From an uncultured Bacteroidales bacterium (lineage in GTDB: Bacteria > Bacteroidota > Bacteroidia > Bacteroidales > P3), in assembly GCA_947168665.1 (NCBI GenBank), contig CAMVMX010000003.1, positions 1 to 64,000 of the forward strand: 64,000 nucleotides of DNA. Direction: 5' to 3'. The notes below the pieces were generated by a model. The model made no database searches. It had not been told where the DNA came from and saw only the letters and a list, made by a program, of their open reading frames with translations. Positions 46,895 to 56,004 of the stretch are shown here, in pieces. The position numbers and the translations under genes were made by a program. Every line of letters begins with the position of its first letter. The stretch's first letter is position 1.

Positions 46895-48286
46895 ATGAAT
46901 AAATACATCGTAGGCCTTGACATTGGTACCACAAAAATTGCCTGCTTCATAGGCGAGCGGGCCGAGAAAGATAAAATACGTATTGTCGGATTTGGCAAAA
47001 CAGAGTCCGTAGGTGTCGAACGCGGCATCGTGCGCAACATCCGCAGTACCGCCGATTCCATCCGTCGTGCTGTCGCCGATGCGTCGGAAATGGCCAAATA
47101 CGACGTTGACGAAGTCTACGTGGGCATCGCCGGGCAGCACATCAAGAGCCGTTCCAACCAAGGCAGTGTCATGATTCCGCAGGACCACCGCCTGATTGAG
47201 AAGTCCGATGTCGATCGTCTTATTGAAGACCAATACCGCATCATGCTCGAACCGGGCGAGGAAATCATCCACGTCTTCCCCCAGAACTACATTGTCGACA
47301 ACGACATGCTCGACTCCGACATAGACCCTGTCGGTGTGGCGGGCAAATGCCTTGTCGCCAATTTCCATATCGTCACCGGCAACACCGCCAATGTCCGCAA
47401 CATCCGCGACGCAGTGGCTGAAGCCGGTCTGCGTATCAAAGGTGTTGTCCTCGAGCCCATAGCCTCGGCCTATGCAGTGCTCGACGCGGGCGACAAGGCG
47501 GCTGGCGTGGCCCTTGTCGACATCGGTGGCGGCACCACCGACATTGCCATCTTCCAGGACGGCATCATCCGCCACACCTCAGTCCTCCCGCTGGCAGGCA
47601 ATGTCATCACCAACGACATCCGCGACAACTGCAAGATTCTCAAACACCAGGCCGAAAGCCTCAAAACCAAATTCGGTTCTTGCCTCCCCTCCAATGTCAA
47701 CCAGGACGACATCATCGCCATCCCCGGCATCCGCAATCAGGAACCCCGCGAAATCTATGTCAAGACCCTCGCCACCATTATCAATGCCCGTATGCGTATG
47801 ATTCTTGAGCAGGTGCAATACGAAATCCAGTCTTCGGGCTTTGAGCGGCAGCTCATCGCGGGCGTGGTGCTCACCGGCGGCGGTGCACGGCTCAAGCACA
47901 TCAAAGAGTATTCCGAACTCATCACCGGCATTGACAGCCGTATCGGAATGCCCGACGAACATCTCGACCTGCAAGGCAGCACCGCTTTCGAAGACCTCAG
48001 CCACCCCATGTATGCCACCGGCATCGGCCTCGTCATCTATGGCATTCAGGAAGCCGAGGCCCGTGCCCGCGAAGAGGCCGATATGGCCCACTCCGCCAAA
48101 GCCAAAGCCGAGCCGGAGCCGGAACCTGAACCAGAGCCTGAACCTGAAGACGAACATGCCGACAAGAAGAAAGCCAAAGCCGAGAAAGCCAAGCGCAAAT
48201 CGCTCTCGGCCGATGCCCGCAGCTTCAGCAAATCCATTACCGAGTGGCTCACCCGCAACTTCACTGAGGACGGCCTGAACGAGTAG
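46895..48286 (+). CDS. ftsA: Cell division protein FtsA
   Basis: MNKYIVGLDIGTTKIACFIGE; VALVDIGGGTTDIAIF; VVLTGGGARLKHI. Confidence 0.96.
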   Translation: MNKYIVGLDIGTTKIACFIGERAEKDKIRIVGFGKTESVGVERGIVRNIRSTADSIRRAVADASEMAKYDVDEVYVGIAGQHIKSRSNQGSVMIPQDHRLIEKSDVDRLIEDQYRIMLEPGEEIIHVFPQNYIVDNDMLDSDIDPVGVAGKCLVANFHIVTGNTANVRNIRDAVAEAGLRIKGVVLEPIASAYAVLDAGDKAAGVALVDIGGGTTDIAIFQDGIIRHTSVLPLAGNVITNDIRDNCKILKHQAESLKTKFGSCLPSNVNQDDIIAIPGIRNQEPREIYVKTLATIINARMRMILEQVQYEIQSSGFERQLIAGVVLTGGGARLKHIKEYSELITGIDSRIGMPDEHLDLQGSTAFEDLSHPMYATGIGLVIYGIQEAEARAREEADMAHSAKAKAEPEPEPEPEPEPEDEHADKKKAKAEKAKRKSLSADARSFSKSITEWLTRNFTEDGLNE

Positions 48287-48423
48287 TGTGTTCATAACGT
48301 GTTAATAAACCGTTGGCAAGAACACTCGACAAATGGAAATAAATTCGTAATTTTACAATCTGAAATTACATTGGACAAATAGCATAACGAAGTATATACC
48401 AATCATTTATAATCTATCATAAT

Positions 48424-50178
48424 ATGGCCGATTCACAACTAATTACCTTTGATTCGCCTGCGGAGGAGACATCCTACATCAAGGTTATCGGTGTAGGCGG
48501 TGGCGGCAACAATGCTGTCAACCACATGTTCCGCAAGGGTATCACGGGAGTAGACTTTATAGTCAGCAATACTGATATGAAGGCGCTCAAGGGCAGTCCC
48601 GTCCCCACCAAACTGGTGCTGGGCAACGAGGGTCTGGGCGTGGGTGGCCGTCCCGCCAAAGCCCGCAAAGCCGCCGAGGAACGCGAGGCCGAAATCAAGC
48701 AACTCTTCGAACACAATACCAAGATGGTCTTCATCACCGCCGGCATGGGTGGCGGCACCGGCACTGGCGCCGCTCCGGTCATCGCCCGCATGGCCAAGGA
48801 AATCAAGCTCGCCAACGAGGATGAAGACGATCCCACCCAGATTCTTGTCGTGGCCGTGGTGACCACCCCCTTCCTTTTTGAGGGCTACTGCCGCATCCAG
48901 CAGGCGCAGGCCGGTGTGGAAGAACTCCGCAAATATGTCGATTCCATCCTGGTCATCAACAACGAAAAGCTCCGCTCCTACGGCAACCTGGTAATGTCCG
49001 ACGCCTTTGCCATGGCCAACGACGTACTTCTTACCGCCGTGAAAGGCATAGCCGAAATCATCACCCTCAACGCATACGTGAATATCGACTTCCGCGATGT
49101 CTACACCGTCATGGAGAATAGCGGCACCGCCCTCATGGGCATTGGCGAGGGCGAAGGCGAAAACCGCGCCCGCCAGGCAGTGGAGGAGGCCACAACCTCC
49201 GTCCTGCTCAACGACAACGACATCGCCGGTGCCAAACATGTGCTGCTCAACTTCTCCTTCGGCCCCGACCACGAAATCACCATGGACGAAATGGGCGAAG
49301 TGACAGACTACATCACCTCCAAAACCGGCAGCATGGAAACCAACGTCATCTGGGGTATGGGTTCAGACGACACCCTGGGCGACAAGGTTAAAATCACCCT
49401 TATCGCCACAGGCTTTGACCAGTGCGAAAAAGAGGAAGGCGTGGTGCATGTGCTCCACGAAACCCCAGCCACCCCCAAGCCCCAGCCGGCCGACATCAAC
49501 GAACCCACTATCCTCCACCGTCCGGCCTCCGAGCAGGACAGCCCGGCCCCGACATCCATCTCCAGCAACATACACGAGAAAGAATACATGCCTCCGGCCA
49601 TCGAGACAGTACGGACGCCTGTCACCACCAACCCCCAAGGCATGGAATCGCCCATGCCTGTCAAGGAGGATGCCGCGCCCAAACGGGGTACAGTCTACAC
49701 TCTCGACGACGACCCGGCCCAGCCGTCGGCCAAGCGAAAAGATTCCACTCCCGATCCCGACGATGGTATCCGGCTGCACACCTATCCCTCTCCCGAACCC
49801 ATCCAGACCGTCACAACCAAGCCTCAGCGCGAAGAACGTCCGCAGCCCCAGCGTCCTGCCGACGCAGCCACGCTGCACCGCGATGTGAGTACCTCCACCC
49901 AAATCAACGCCCAGCGCGACAAAGACCGCTCGCTGGACACCATTGCACAGGAGCGTGCCAAACGCATCGAAATCATCCACAACATGCTGCGCAACGAGGC
50001 GGGCGGCCCCCAGAAAGTCGAAGCCATGACCATCGACCAGTTGCTTGACGAATCGCAAGTCATGGTGCAGCAGAAAGAGGGAGCCATCTACTCCTCCCAA
50101 TCCGAGGCCACCGGCACCACCATCGCCCCCGACGGCACCGTGCGCCCCAACACCTCGCTCTTCAACCTGCCGGACTGA
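48424..50178 (+). CDS. ftsZ: Cell division protein FtsZ
   Basis: IKVIGVGGGGNNAVNHM; GGGTGTGAAPVIA tubulin signature. Confidence 0.98.
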   Translation: MADSQLITFDSPAEETSYIKVIGVGGGGNNAVNHMFRKGITGVDFIVSNTDMKALKGSPVPTKLVLGNEGLGVGGRPAKARKAAEEREAEIKQLFEHNTKMVFITAGMGGGTGTGAAPVIARMAKEIKLANEDEDDPTQILVVAVVTTPFLFEGYCRIQQAQAGVEELRKYVDSILVINNEKLRSYGNLVMSDAFAMANDVLLTAVKGIAEIITLNAYVNIDFRDVYTVMENSGTALMGIGEGEGENRARQAVEEATTSVLLNDNDIAGAKHVLLNFSFGPDHEITMDEMGEVTDYITSKTGSMETNVIWGMGSDDTLGDKVKITLIATGFDQCEKEEGVVHVLHETPATPKPQPADINEPTILHRPASEQDSPAPTSISSNIHEKEYMPPAIETVRTPVTTNPQGMESPMPVKEDAAPKRGTVYTLDDDPAQPSAKRKDSTPDPDDGIRLHTYPSPEPIQTVTTKPQREERPQPQRPADAATLHRDVSTSTQINAQRDKDRSLDTIAQERAKRIEIIHNMLRNEAGGPQKVEAMTIDQLLDESQVMVQQKEGAIYSSQSEATGTTIAPDGTVRPNTSLFNLPD

Positions 50179-50205
50179 CAAGGTCAATACAATAACCCAA
50201 ACACT

Positions 50206-50240
50206 TAAGAGCTAAGGGGAACACTCCTCTTAGCTCTTAA
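50206..50240 (+). terminator. Intrinsic terminator after ftsZ
   Basis: ttaagagctaag-gggaacactcct-cttagctcttaa. Confidence 0.75.
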
Positions 50241-50268
50241 TTCTCACTCTTAAAAACACAAACTCAGA

Positions 50269-51165
50269 ATGAATCTCAAAATCAAAGGAACCAAGTCAAA
50301 ACGAGCCTGGGGCATGCTTTGTGGCGTGCTGGCGGCCGTCTGCTATGGCACCAACCCCCTCGGAGCCTTAAAACTCTATGCCGAAGGCATGTCGACGGGT
50401 TCAGTCCTCTTCTACCGTTTCGGGCTGGCGTGGATAATCGTCAGCATCATATTGCTTTTCCGGCACGAAACCCTCCGTGTCACCCGCCGCGAGCTGCGGG
50501 TGCTGCTGGGACTGGGACTGCTCTTCACCGTCTCGTCCCTCACGCTCTATCTCAGTTTCCATCTGATGGATGCCGGTGTCGCGTCCACCATCCTCTTCAC
50601 CTACCCGGTCATGACGGCCGTCATCATGGCACTCTTCTTCCACGAGCGCATGAACGCAGTCACCATCTCGTCCATCGTGCTCTCGTTCATCGGTGTGGCG
50701 CTCCTCTACCGGGGCGACGGCACCGCCGTCCTGCCGTGGGGCGGCGTGGTGCTGGTGCTCCTCTCCGCCCTCACCTATGCAGTCTATATCATCGTCGTCA
50801 ACCGCAGCAAACTCCAGCTGTCCAGCTTCAAAATCAACTTCTATGTACTTCTGTGCTGCGCCCTGGGAATGCTGCTCTACTCCTTGCTGAGCGGCGAGGC
50901 CATCACCCTGCCTCACACGGCCACAAGCTGGTTCTACGTCGCATGGCTTGCCACCGTGCCAGCCATCATGGCCCTGGTGCTGCTGGTCTATGCCGCCCGC
51001 TGGGCAGGCTCCACGACCACCGCCATCCTCGGCGCCCTCGAACCCCTCACGGCTGTCCTCATCGGCATCGGCGTGTTCGGCGAACAGTTCACGGGCTGGC
51101 TGGCCGCCGGCATTGCCTTGATTCTGACCGCCGTGGTGCTGGTAGTGGTAGGACGGGGCAAATGA
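50269..51165 (+). CDS. EamA/DMT-family transporter
   Basis: 10-TM pattern with two repeats; GVLAAVCYGTNPLGALKLYAEGMS; EPLTAVLIGIGVFGE. Confidence 0.88.
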   Translation: MNLKIKGTKSKRAWGMLCGVLAAVCYGTNPLGALKLYAEGMSTGSVLFYRFGLAWIIVSIILLFRHETLRVTRRELRVLLGLGLLFTVSSLTLYLSFHLMDAGVASTILFTYPVMTAVIMALFFHERMNAVTISSIVLSFIGVALLYRGDGTAVLPWGGVVLVLLSALTYAVYIIVVNRSKLQLSSFKINFYVLLCCALGMLLYSLLSGEAITLPHTATSWFYVAWLATVPAIMALVLLVYAARWAGSTTTAILGALEPLTAVLIGIGVFGEQFTGWLAAGIALILTAVVLVVVGRGK

Positions 51166-51217
51166 AAGTGAGAACCCATTAATCCGTTATTTCATAAATC
51201 CTATAATTTGACATGAC

Positions 51218-52300
51218 ATGGAACGCATAGCTGCTTTGGTTTCGGGAGGCGTTGACAGCTCGGTAGTGGTGCACCTCCTTTGCGAACAGGGCATCAAGCC
51301 CGACATCTTCTACATCCGCATAGGCATGGAGGACGAGGAGGGGTATATCGACTGCCCCGCCGAGGAAGATATCGAAATCACCCAGTTCATAGCCAAACGG
51401 TACGGATGCCGTTTCGAAGAGGTAAACCTGCACCGCGAGTATTGGGACAATGTGGTGTCCTACACCATCGAGTCCGTCCGCCGCGGCCTGACCCCCAATC
51501 CCGATGTGATGTGCAACAAACTCATCAAGTTCGGGGCTTTCGAACAGCGCCGGGGACATGACTATGACCGCATCGCCACGGGCCACTATGCCACCACCGC
51601 CGTCGAAGACGGCACCCCCTTCCTGGCCACGGCCAAGGACCCCGTGAAAGACCAGACCGATTTCCTTTCGCAGTTGGACTATGCCCAAATCAGCAAACTG
51701 CTGTTCCCCATCGGCCATTTGATGAAAAGCGAGGTGCGGCAGTTGGCCCACGACGCCCATCTGCCCAGCGCGGACCGCAAGGACTCGCAAGGCATCTGTT
51801 TCCTGGGCAAGATTAACTACAACGATTTCCTGCGCCGCTATCTGGGCGAGCGCGAAGGCAAGATTGTGGAACTGGAGACGGGTCGCGTGCTGGGCACGCA
51901 CCGGGGCTACTGGTTCCACACCATCGGGCAGCGCAAGGGCCTCTACCTGAGCGGCGGCCCCTGGTTTGTGGTGAAGAAGGACATCAACGAGAACGTGCTT
52001 TACGTGTCGCAAGGCTACGACCCCGACGCGCAGTACGGCAACGTCATCAACCTGCTGGGTTACCACCCCCTTACGGGCGACCTGTGGGGCGACCGGCTGC
52101 AGCGGGGCGAGACGGTGGATGTGAAGTTCAAAATCCGCCACACGCCCGATTTCGCCCAAGGGCACCTGATGCGCACTGCCGACGGCTACCGCATCGAGTC
52201 GGACGTGAGAGTGCAGGGCATTGCCGCCGGGCAGTATGCCACCATCTACGACAACGATGCCCGCTTAGTGGTGGCATCGGGCATGATCGGCGCTCTCTGA
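51218..52300 (+). CDS. mnmA: tRNA-specific 2-thiouridylase
   Basis: [40 protein letters not shown]. Confidence 0.95.
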   Translation: MERIAALVSGGVDSSVVVHLLCEQGIKPDIFYIRIGMEDEEGYIDCPAEEDIEITQFIAKRYGCRFEEVNLHREYWDNVVSYTIESVRRGLTPNPDVMCNKLIKFGAFEQRRGHDYDRIATGHYATTAVEDGTPFLATAKDPVKDQTDFLSQLDYAQISKLLFPIGHLMKSEVRQLAHDAHLPSADRKDSQGICFLGKINYNDFLRRYLGEREGKIVELETGRVLGTHRGYWFHTIGQRKGLYLSGGPWFVVKKDINENVLYVSQGYDPDAQYGNVINLLGYHPLTGDLWGDRLQRGETVDVKFKIRHTPDFAQGHLMRTADGYRIESDVRVQGIAAGQYATIYDNDARLVVASGMIGAL

Positions 52301-52415
52301 CTCCGCTCGCTCCACCTCATTTATACAATATTTTAGACCCCATTTCACGGCGCCGGAGCCAAGAAAGTGGGGTCGTATTGCGCTGTGTCGGGTGGAGGGG
52401 GAGCAGAGGAAGGGA

Positions 52416-53069
52416 TTAGTGGGTGAAGACGTACTGCAGGATGTTCTCGCCCATCTGGAAAGCTTTCTGGCGTGTGGCCTGGCTGTCGTTGTGCACGTCG
52501 GGGTCCTCCCAGCCGTCGCCGAGGTCGCACTCCCAGGTGAAGAGGCAGATGAGGCGGCCTTCGTAGAAGAGGCCGTAGGCGCGGGGCGGCAGGTTGTCGT
52601 GTTCGTGTATTTTGGGCAGGCCGTTTGGAAAGTGGTAGCGCTGGTGGAAGATGGGATGGGTGAAGGGCAGCTCGACAAAGTCAAGTTCGGGGAAGACGAG
52701 TTTCATCTGGGGGATGATGAATTGCTTGATGCCATAGTTGTCGTCGATGTGCAGGAAGCCGCCGGCCAGCAGGTAGTTGCGGAGATTTTGGCGTTCCTGC
52801 GGGGTGAAGACCACGTTGCCGTGGCCGGTCATGTGGACGAAGGGGTGGTTGAAGAGTTGGCTGCTGCCCACGTCGACGACTGCATAGTCGGGCGCGAGGT
52901 TCATGTGCGCGTCGGCGTTGCAGAAGGCGATGAGGTTGGTGAGTGAGGTGGGGTTGGCATACCAGTCGCCGCCGCCGCCGTATTTGAGCAGGGCGATTTG
53001 GGTTTGGGCCCCTGCGCCGAGGGGGAGGGCCAGGGAGAGGAGGGCCAGGAGGGGTAGGATTCGTTTCAT
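52416..53069 (-). CDS. DUF4159-domain secreted protein
   Basis: Signal peptide; LLKYGGGGDWYANPTSLTNLIAF; GHGNVVFTPQERQNLRNYLLAGGFLHIDDNYG. Confidence 0.87.
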   Translation of the reverse strand: MKRILPLLALLSLALPLGAGAQTQIALLKYGGGGDWYANPTSLTNLIAFCNADAHMNLAPDYAVVDVGSSQLFNHPFVHMTGHGNVVFTPQERQNLRNYLLAGGFLHIDDNYGIKQFIIPQMKLVFPELDFVELPFTHPIFHQRYHFPNGLPKIHEHDNLPPRAYGLFYEGRLICLFTWECDLGDGWEDPDVHNDSQATRQKAFQMGENILQYVFTH

Positions 53070-53078
53070 GGACAGGTT

Positions 53079-53780
53079 TCAGGGGTTGAGGATTTGCAGG
53101 GCGGTGAGGGCGTAGAGGGCGGCGGTCTCGGTGCGGAGGCGGGTGGGGCCGAGGGTGACGGGACGGAAACCGAGGCCGAGGCAGCCGTCAATCTCGTCGG
53201 GGCTGAAGTCGCCTTCGGGGCCGATGAGTACGAGGGCGTCGGTGCCGGGGGTGTAGAGCTGGCGGAGTGTGAGACGCTGCCCTTCGGCGCAGTGGCAGAC
53301 GAGGCGGCAGGCAGGGAGGGGTTCGGCCAGCAGGCGGGCGAGGGGTGTGGGGCTGTCGATGCGGGGCAGTGCGGCTTGGAGTGACTGCTTCATGGCGCTG
53401 AGGGCTATCTTGTTGAGGCGGTCAAGGTTGAGGGTGGTGCGCTCGGAGTGGCGGCAGACGAGGGGTGTGATGCGGTCGATGCCTATCTCGACGGCTTTTT
53501 CGACAAACCATTCGAGGCGTGCGTTGTTCTTGGTGGGGGCTACGGCTATGTGGAGCCGGTAGGGGCGTGCGCCGTAGCCGGGTGTGCGTTCCACGATTTC
53601 CACTTGGCAGGCGGAGGGGTCGGGGTCGACGACGCGGGCACGGCACAGGGTGCCGTCGGCTGCGGTGACCCACAACTCGTCGGCTATTTGCATGCGCAGC
53701 ACGCGGATGGCGTGGCGCGACTCGTCGGGCAGGAGGGTGGCGTAGGGGCCTTGGGTGCTGTCGGTGAGGAAGAGGTGCAT
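53079..53780 (-). CDS. rsmE: 16S rRNA (uracil1498-N3)-methyltransferase
   Basis: ESRHAIRVLRMQ; LIGPEGDFSPDEID; VTLGPTRLRTETAALYAL. Confidence 0.94.
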   Translation of the reverse strand: MHLFLTDSTQGPYATLLPDESRHAIRVLRMQIADELWVTAADGTLCRARVVDPDPSACQVEIVERTPGYGARPYRLHIAVAPTKNNARLEWFVEKAVEIGIDRITPLVCRHSERTTLNLDRLNKIALSAMKQSLQAALPRIDSPTPLARLLAEPLPACRLVCHCAEGQRLTLRQLYTPGTDALVLIGPEGDFSPDEIDGCLGLGFRPVTLGPTRLRTETAALYALTALQILNP

Positions 53781-53835
53781 GGCGGGTGGGTTTATGATGA
53801 ATGTTTTGATATGCGGGTTGTCGGCGGGGTGAGGG

Positions 53836-55788
53836 TCAATTTGTGTGGTTGGCGGGGGATTGGCTGTGGGTCAGGTCGGAGGCTTGGGTGAGGCCGAGTC
53901 CGTAGTGTTTCATGTTGTCGGCGCGGCGGCGCAGGGCGGGCTGCGGGTTGGCAAGGAGGTCGGCGGCAGTGGTGTCGGACAGGAGGTGGAGGCTTTCGAT
54001 GCCTTCGGCGGTGCGGAAGATGTAGAAATAGTCGGGGTCGATGACACCGATTTTGTCGTCGTTGCAGAAGTAGGCGTAGGGGCGGGGCTGGGTGAGGAGG
54101 TCGAGGCCGAAGGTGGTGTTGTCCCACTGGATGGGGAGCATGGCCAAGAGTGTGGGGCCGAGGTCTACCTGCATGGCCAGGCGGTCGAGCCGCTGGGGCG
54201 CGAGGTGGGCGGGATTGTGGAAGAGGATGGGTATGTGGTGGTAGGTGAGGGGCATGTCGTAGCGGTTGGTGCCCCATACGCCGCCGTGGTCGGCAATGAG
54301 GACGAAAAGGGTGTTGGCATACCAGGGCTGGCGGCGGGCCATGCGCATGAAGCGGCCAAGGGCCCAGTCGGCGTATTCGACTATCTGTTTGTTCATTTCT
54401 GAGCTGCGGGGATGGAAGGGGATACCCTGCGGGATGGCGTAGGGGGCGTGGTCGCTGCAGGTCATGATGGCTGTGAAGAAGGGTCCGTGGGCGGCGGCCT
54501 GGTTGCAGTGGAGCAGGGCATGGTCGAACATGACGTGGTCGGGCACGCCCCAGGTGCCTATCACTTGGGAGGGGGGGTAGTTGTGCTGGCCGATGACGCT
54601 GTCGAAGCCGTTGCCGAAAAGGAAGCCTCGCATGTTGTCGAAATCTTCGTCGTGGGTCATGAAATAGGCGGTGTGGTAGCCGGCTTGGTGCAGCACTTGT
54701 GGCAGCCCGTGGACTTGGGGGATGGTGGCTTGTTTCATGGTGTGGCGCGAGGGGATGCATGGGCGGGAGTAGAGGGTGGAGTAGACGCCGCAGTAGGTGT
54801 GGATGCCGGAGGAGTAGGCGCGGGTGAAGGTGAGGGACTGGTCGATGAGGCTGTCGAGGCAGGGGGTAAGGGATGGGCAGCCGGTGGTGGAGAGTCCGGT
54901 TTTCTCGACGGTCATGGATTCCATGATGATGAGGACGACATTGGTGCCTTGGGGCAGCGGGAGGTCGAGTCCCGGGGGCATGAGGGAGGAGTCGGCGGGT
55001 GTGTGCTGGAGGTCGAGGAGGGCTTGCTGGACCGTTTGCGGCGGGAGGTAGGAGATGGGCTGGTTGGCCTGTTTGCCCAGCTCGGAGGCGCTCTTGATGA
55101 AAGTGAAGACGGGGTTGAGGCCTATCTGGTTGAGGAAGGGGTCGGAGCAGAAGTAGGCTGTGCCCACCCGCAGGGGGCTTTTCTTGCTGAGGCGGCCCCG
55201 CATGCCGACAAAGGTGGCAAAGATGAGCAGTAGGGCCAGGGGGATGGAAAGGGCGTAGGGCTGGAAGCGGTCGAGGTGGCAGAGGAGGGTGCGGCGGAGC
55301 AGAAGGCGCATGAGGAACCAGTAGCCTACGGCTATGGCCAGAAAGGCCCCTATGCCGGCAAGATACATGGGTTCAGAGATGATCATGTGGGCAATGATGC
55401 CGAAGGAGTCGATCTCGTTGATGGCGGTGGCGTTGAGACGGGTGAAGAAGTAGGCAAAGAAGGGTATGTCGGCAGTGCATGCAAAGAAGCTGACGATGTA
55501 GCCGATGAGAAGGAGGTGGTGTGCCACCAGGTGGTAGGCTCTGGAGTGTATGTGTGCCAACTCGGCGATGATCATCATCAGCGCGGGCAGAGCCAACAGA
55601 TAGCAACTGACGGCGGTGTCGAACCGCCATCCCATGAGGAGGGCGTGCCAATAAAGGCCGCCGAAATCGTGGGCAGAGGGGTTGGCGGCAAGATAGACGG
55701 CGGTGCCGGCAAGCCGGAAGAGAGTGAAGATAGCAATGCCGATAAGGTAGGCAAAAATGATGTAGTTATAACGGGCAGATGTTTTCAT
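53836..55788 (-). CDS. LTA synthase/sulfatase-family membrane protein
   Basis: N-terminal TM helices; NVVLIIMESMTVEKTG; FFTAIMTCSDHAPY; LIADHGGVWG. Confidence 0.88.
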   Translation of the reverse strand: MKTSARYNYIIFAYLIGIAIFTLFRLAGTAVYLAANPSAHDFGGLYWHALLMGWRFDTAVSCYLLALPALMMIIAELAHIHSRAYHLVAHHLLLIGYIVSFFACTADIPFFAYFFTRLNATAINEIDSFGIIAHMIISEPMYLAGIGAFLAIAVGYWFLMRLLLRRTLLCHLDRFQPYALSIPLALLLIFATFVGMRGRLSKKSPLRVGTAYFCSDPFLNQIGLNPVFTFIKSASELGKQANQPISYLPPQTVQQALLDLQHTPADSSLMPPGLDLPLPQGTNVVLIIMESMTVEKTGLSTTGCPSLTPCLDSLIDQSLTFTRAYSSGIHTYCGVYSTLYSRPCIPSRHTMKQATIPQVHGLPQVLHQAGYHTAYFMTHDEDFDNMRGFLFGNGFDSVIGQHNYPPSQVIGTWGVPDHVMFDHALLHCNQAAAHGPFFTAIMTCSDHAPYAIPQGIPFHPRSSEMNKQIVEYADWALGRFMRMARRQPWYANTLFVLIADHGGVWGTNRYDMPLTYHHIPILFHNPAHLAPQRLDRLAMQVDLGPTLLAMLPIQWDNTTFGLDLLTQPRPYAYFCNDDKIGVIDPDYFYIFRTAEGIESLHLLSDTTAADLLANPQPALRRRADNMKHYGLGLTQASDLTHSQSPANHTN

Positions 55789-55797
55789 AAGCGGATG

Positions 55798-55827
55798 CAA
55801 AGGTACGTTTTTTTTTTGAAACAACAA
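55798..55827 (-). promoter_or_regulatory. Promoter for LTA-synthase-family gene (TTG-N19-TACCTTTG, minus strand)
   Basis: CAAAGGTA 55798-55805; CAA 55825-55827 on + strand. Confidence 0.6.
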
Positions 55828-56004
55828 TTTAGTGATTTGTGATTTATGATTTGTGATGAGGGACACACTTGTTTGCAATCCGCTGCCCGCAAACTTCTGT
55901 TTACAATTATTAACATTGCCGGATGAATAAAAAATGCCTCCCGACGTTATTTATGTCATCAAAAAGTGCTATTTTTGCATCAGATTTAAATTTGAAGATA
56001 AGAG

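Noticed and set aside
55829-55857. gatttgtgatttatgatttgtgat short direct repeats as a regulatory array
   Set aside because: Very short A/T-rich repetition upstream of a promoter; no second copy or partner protein visible, so not supportable as a distinct element.
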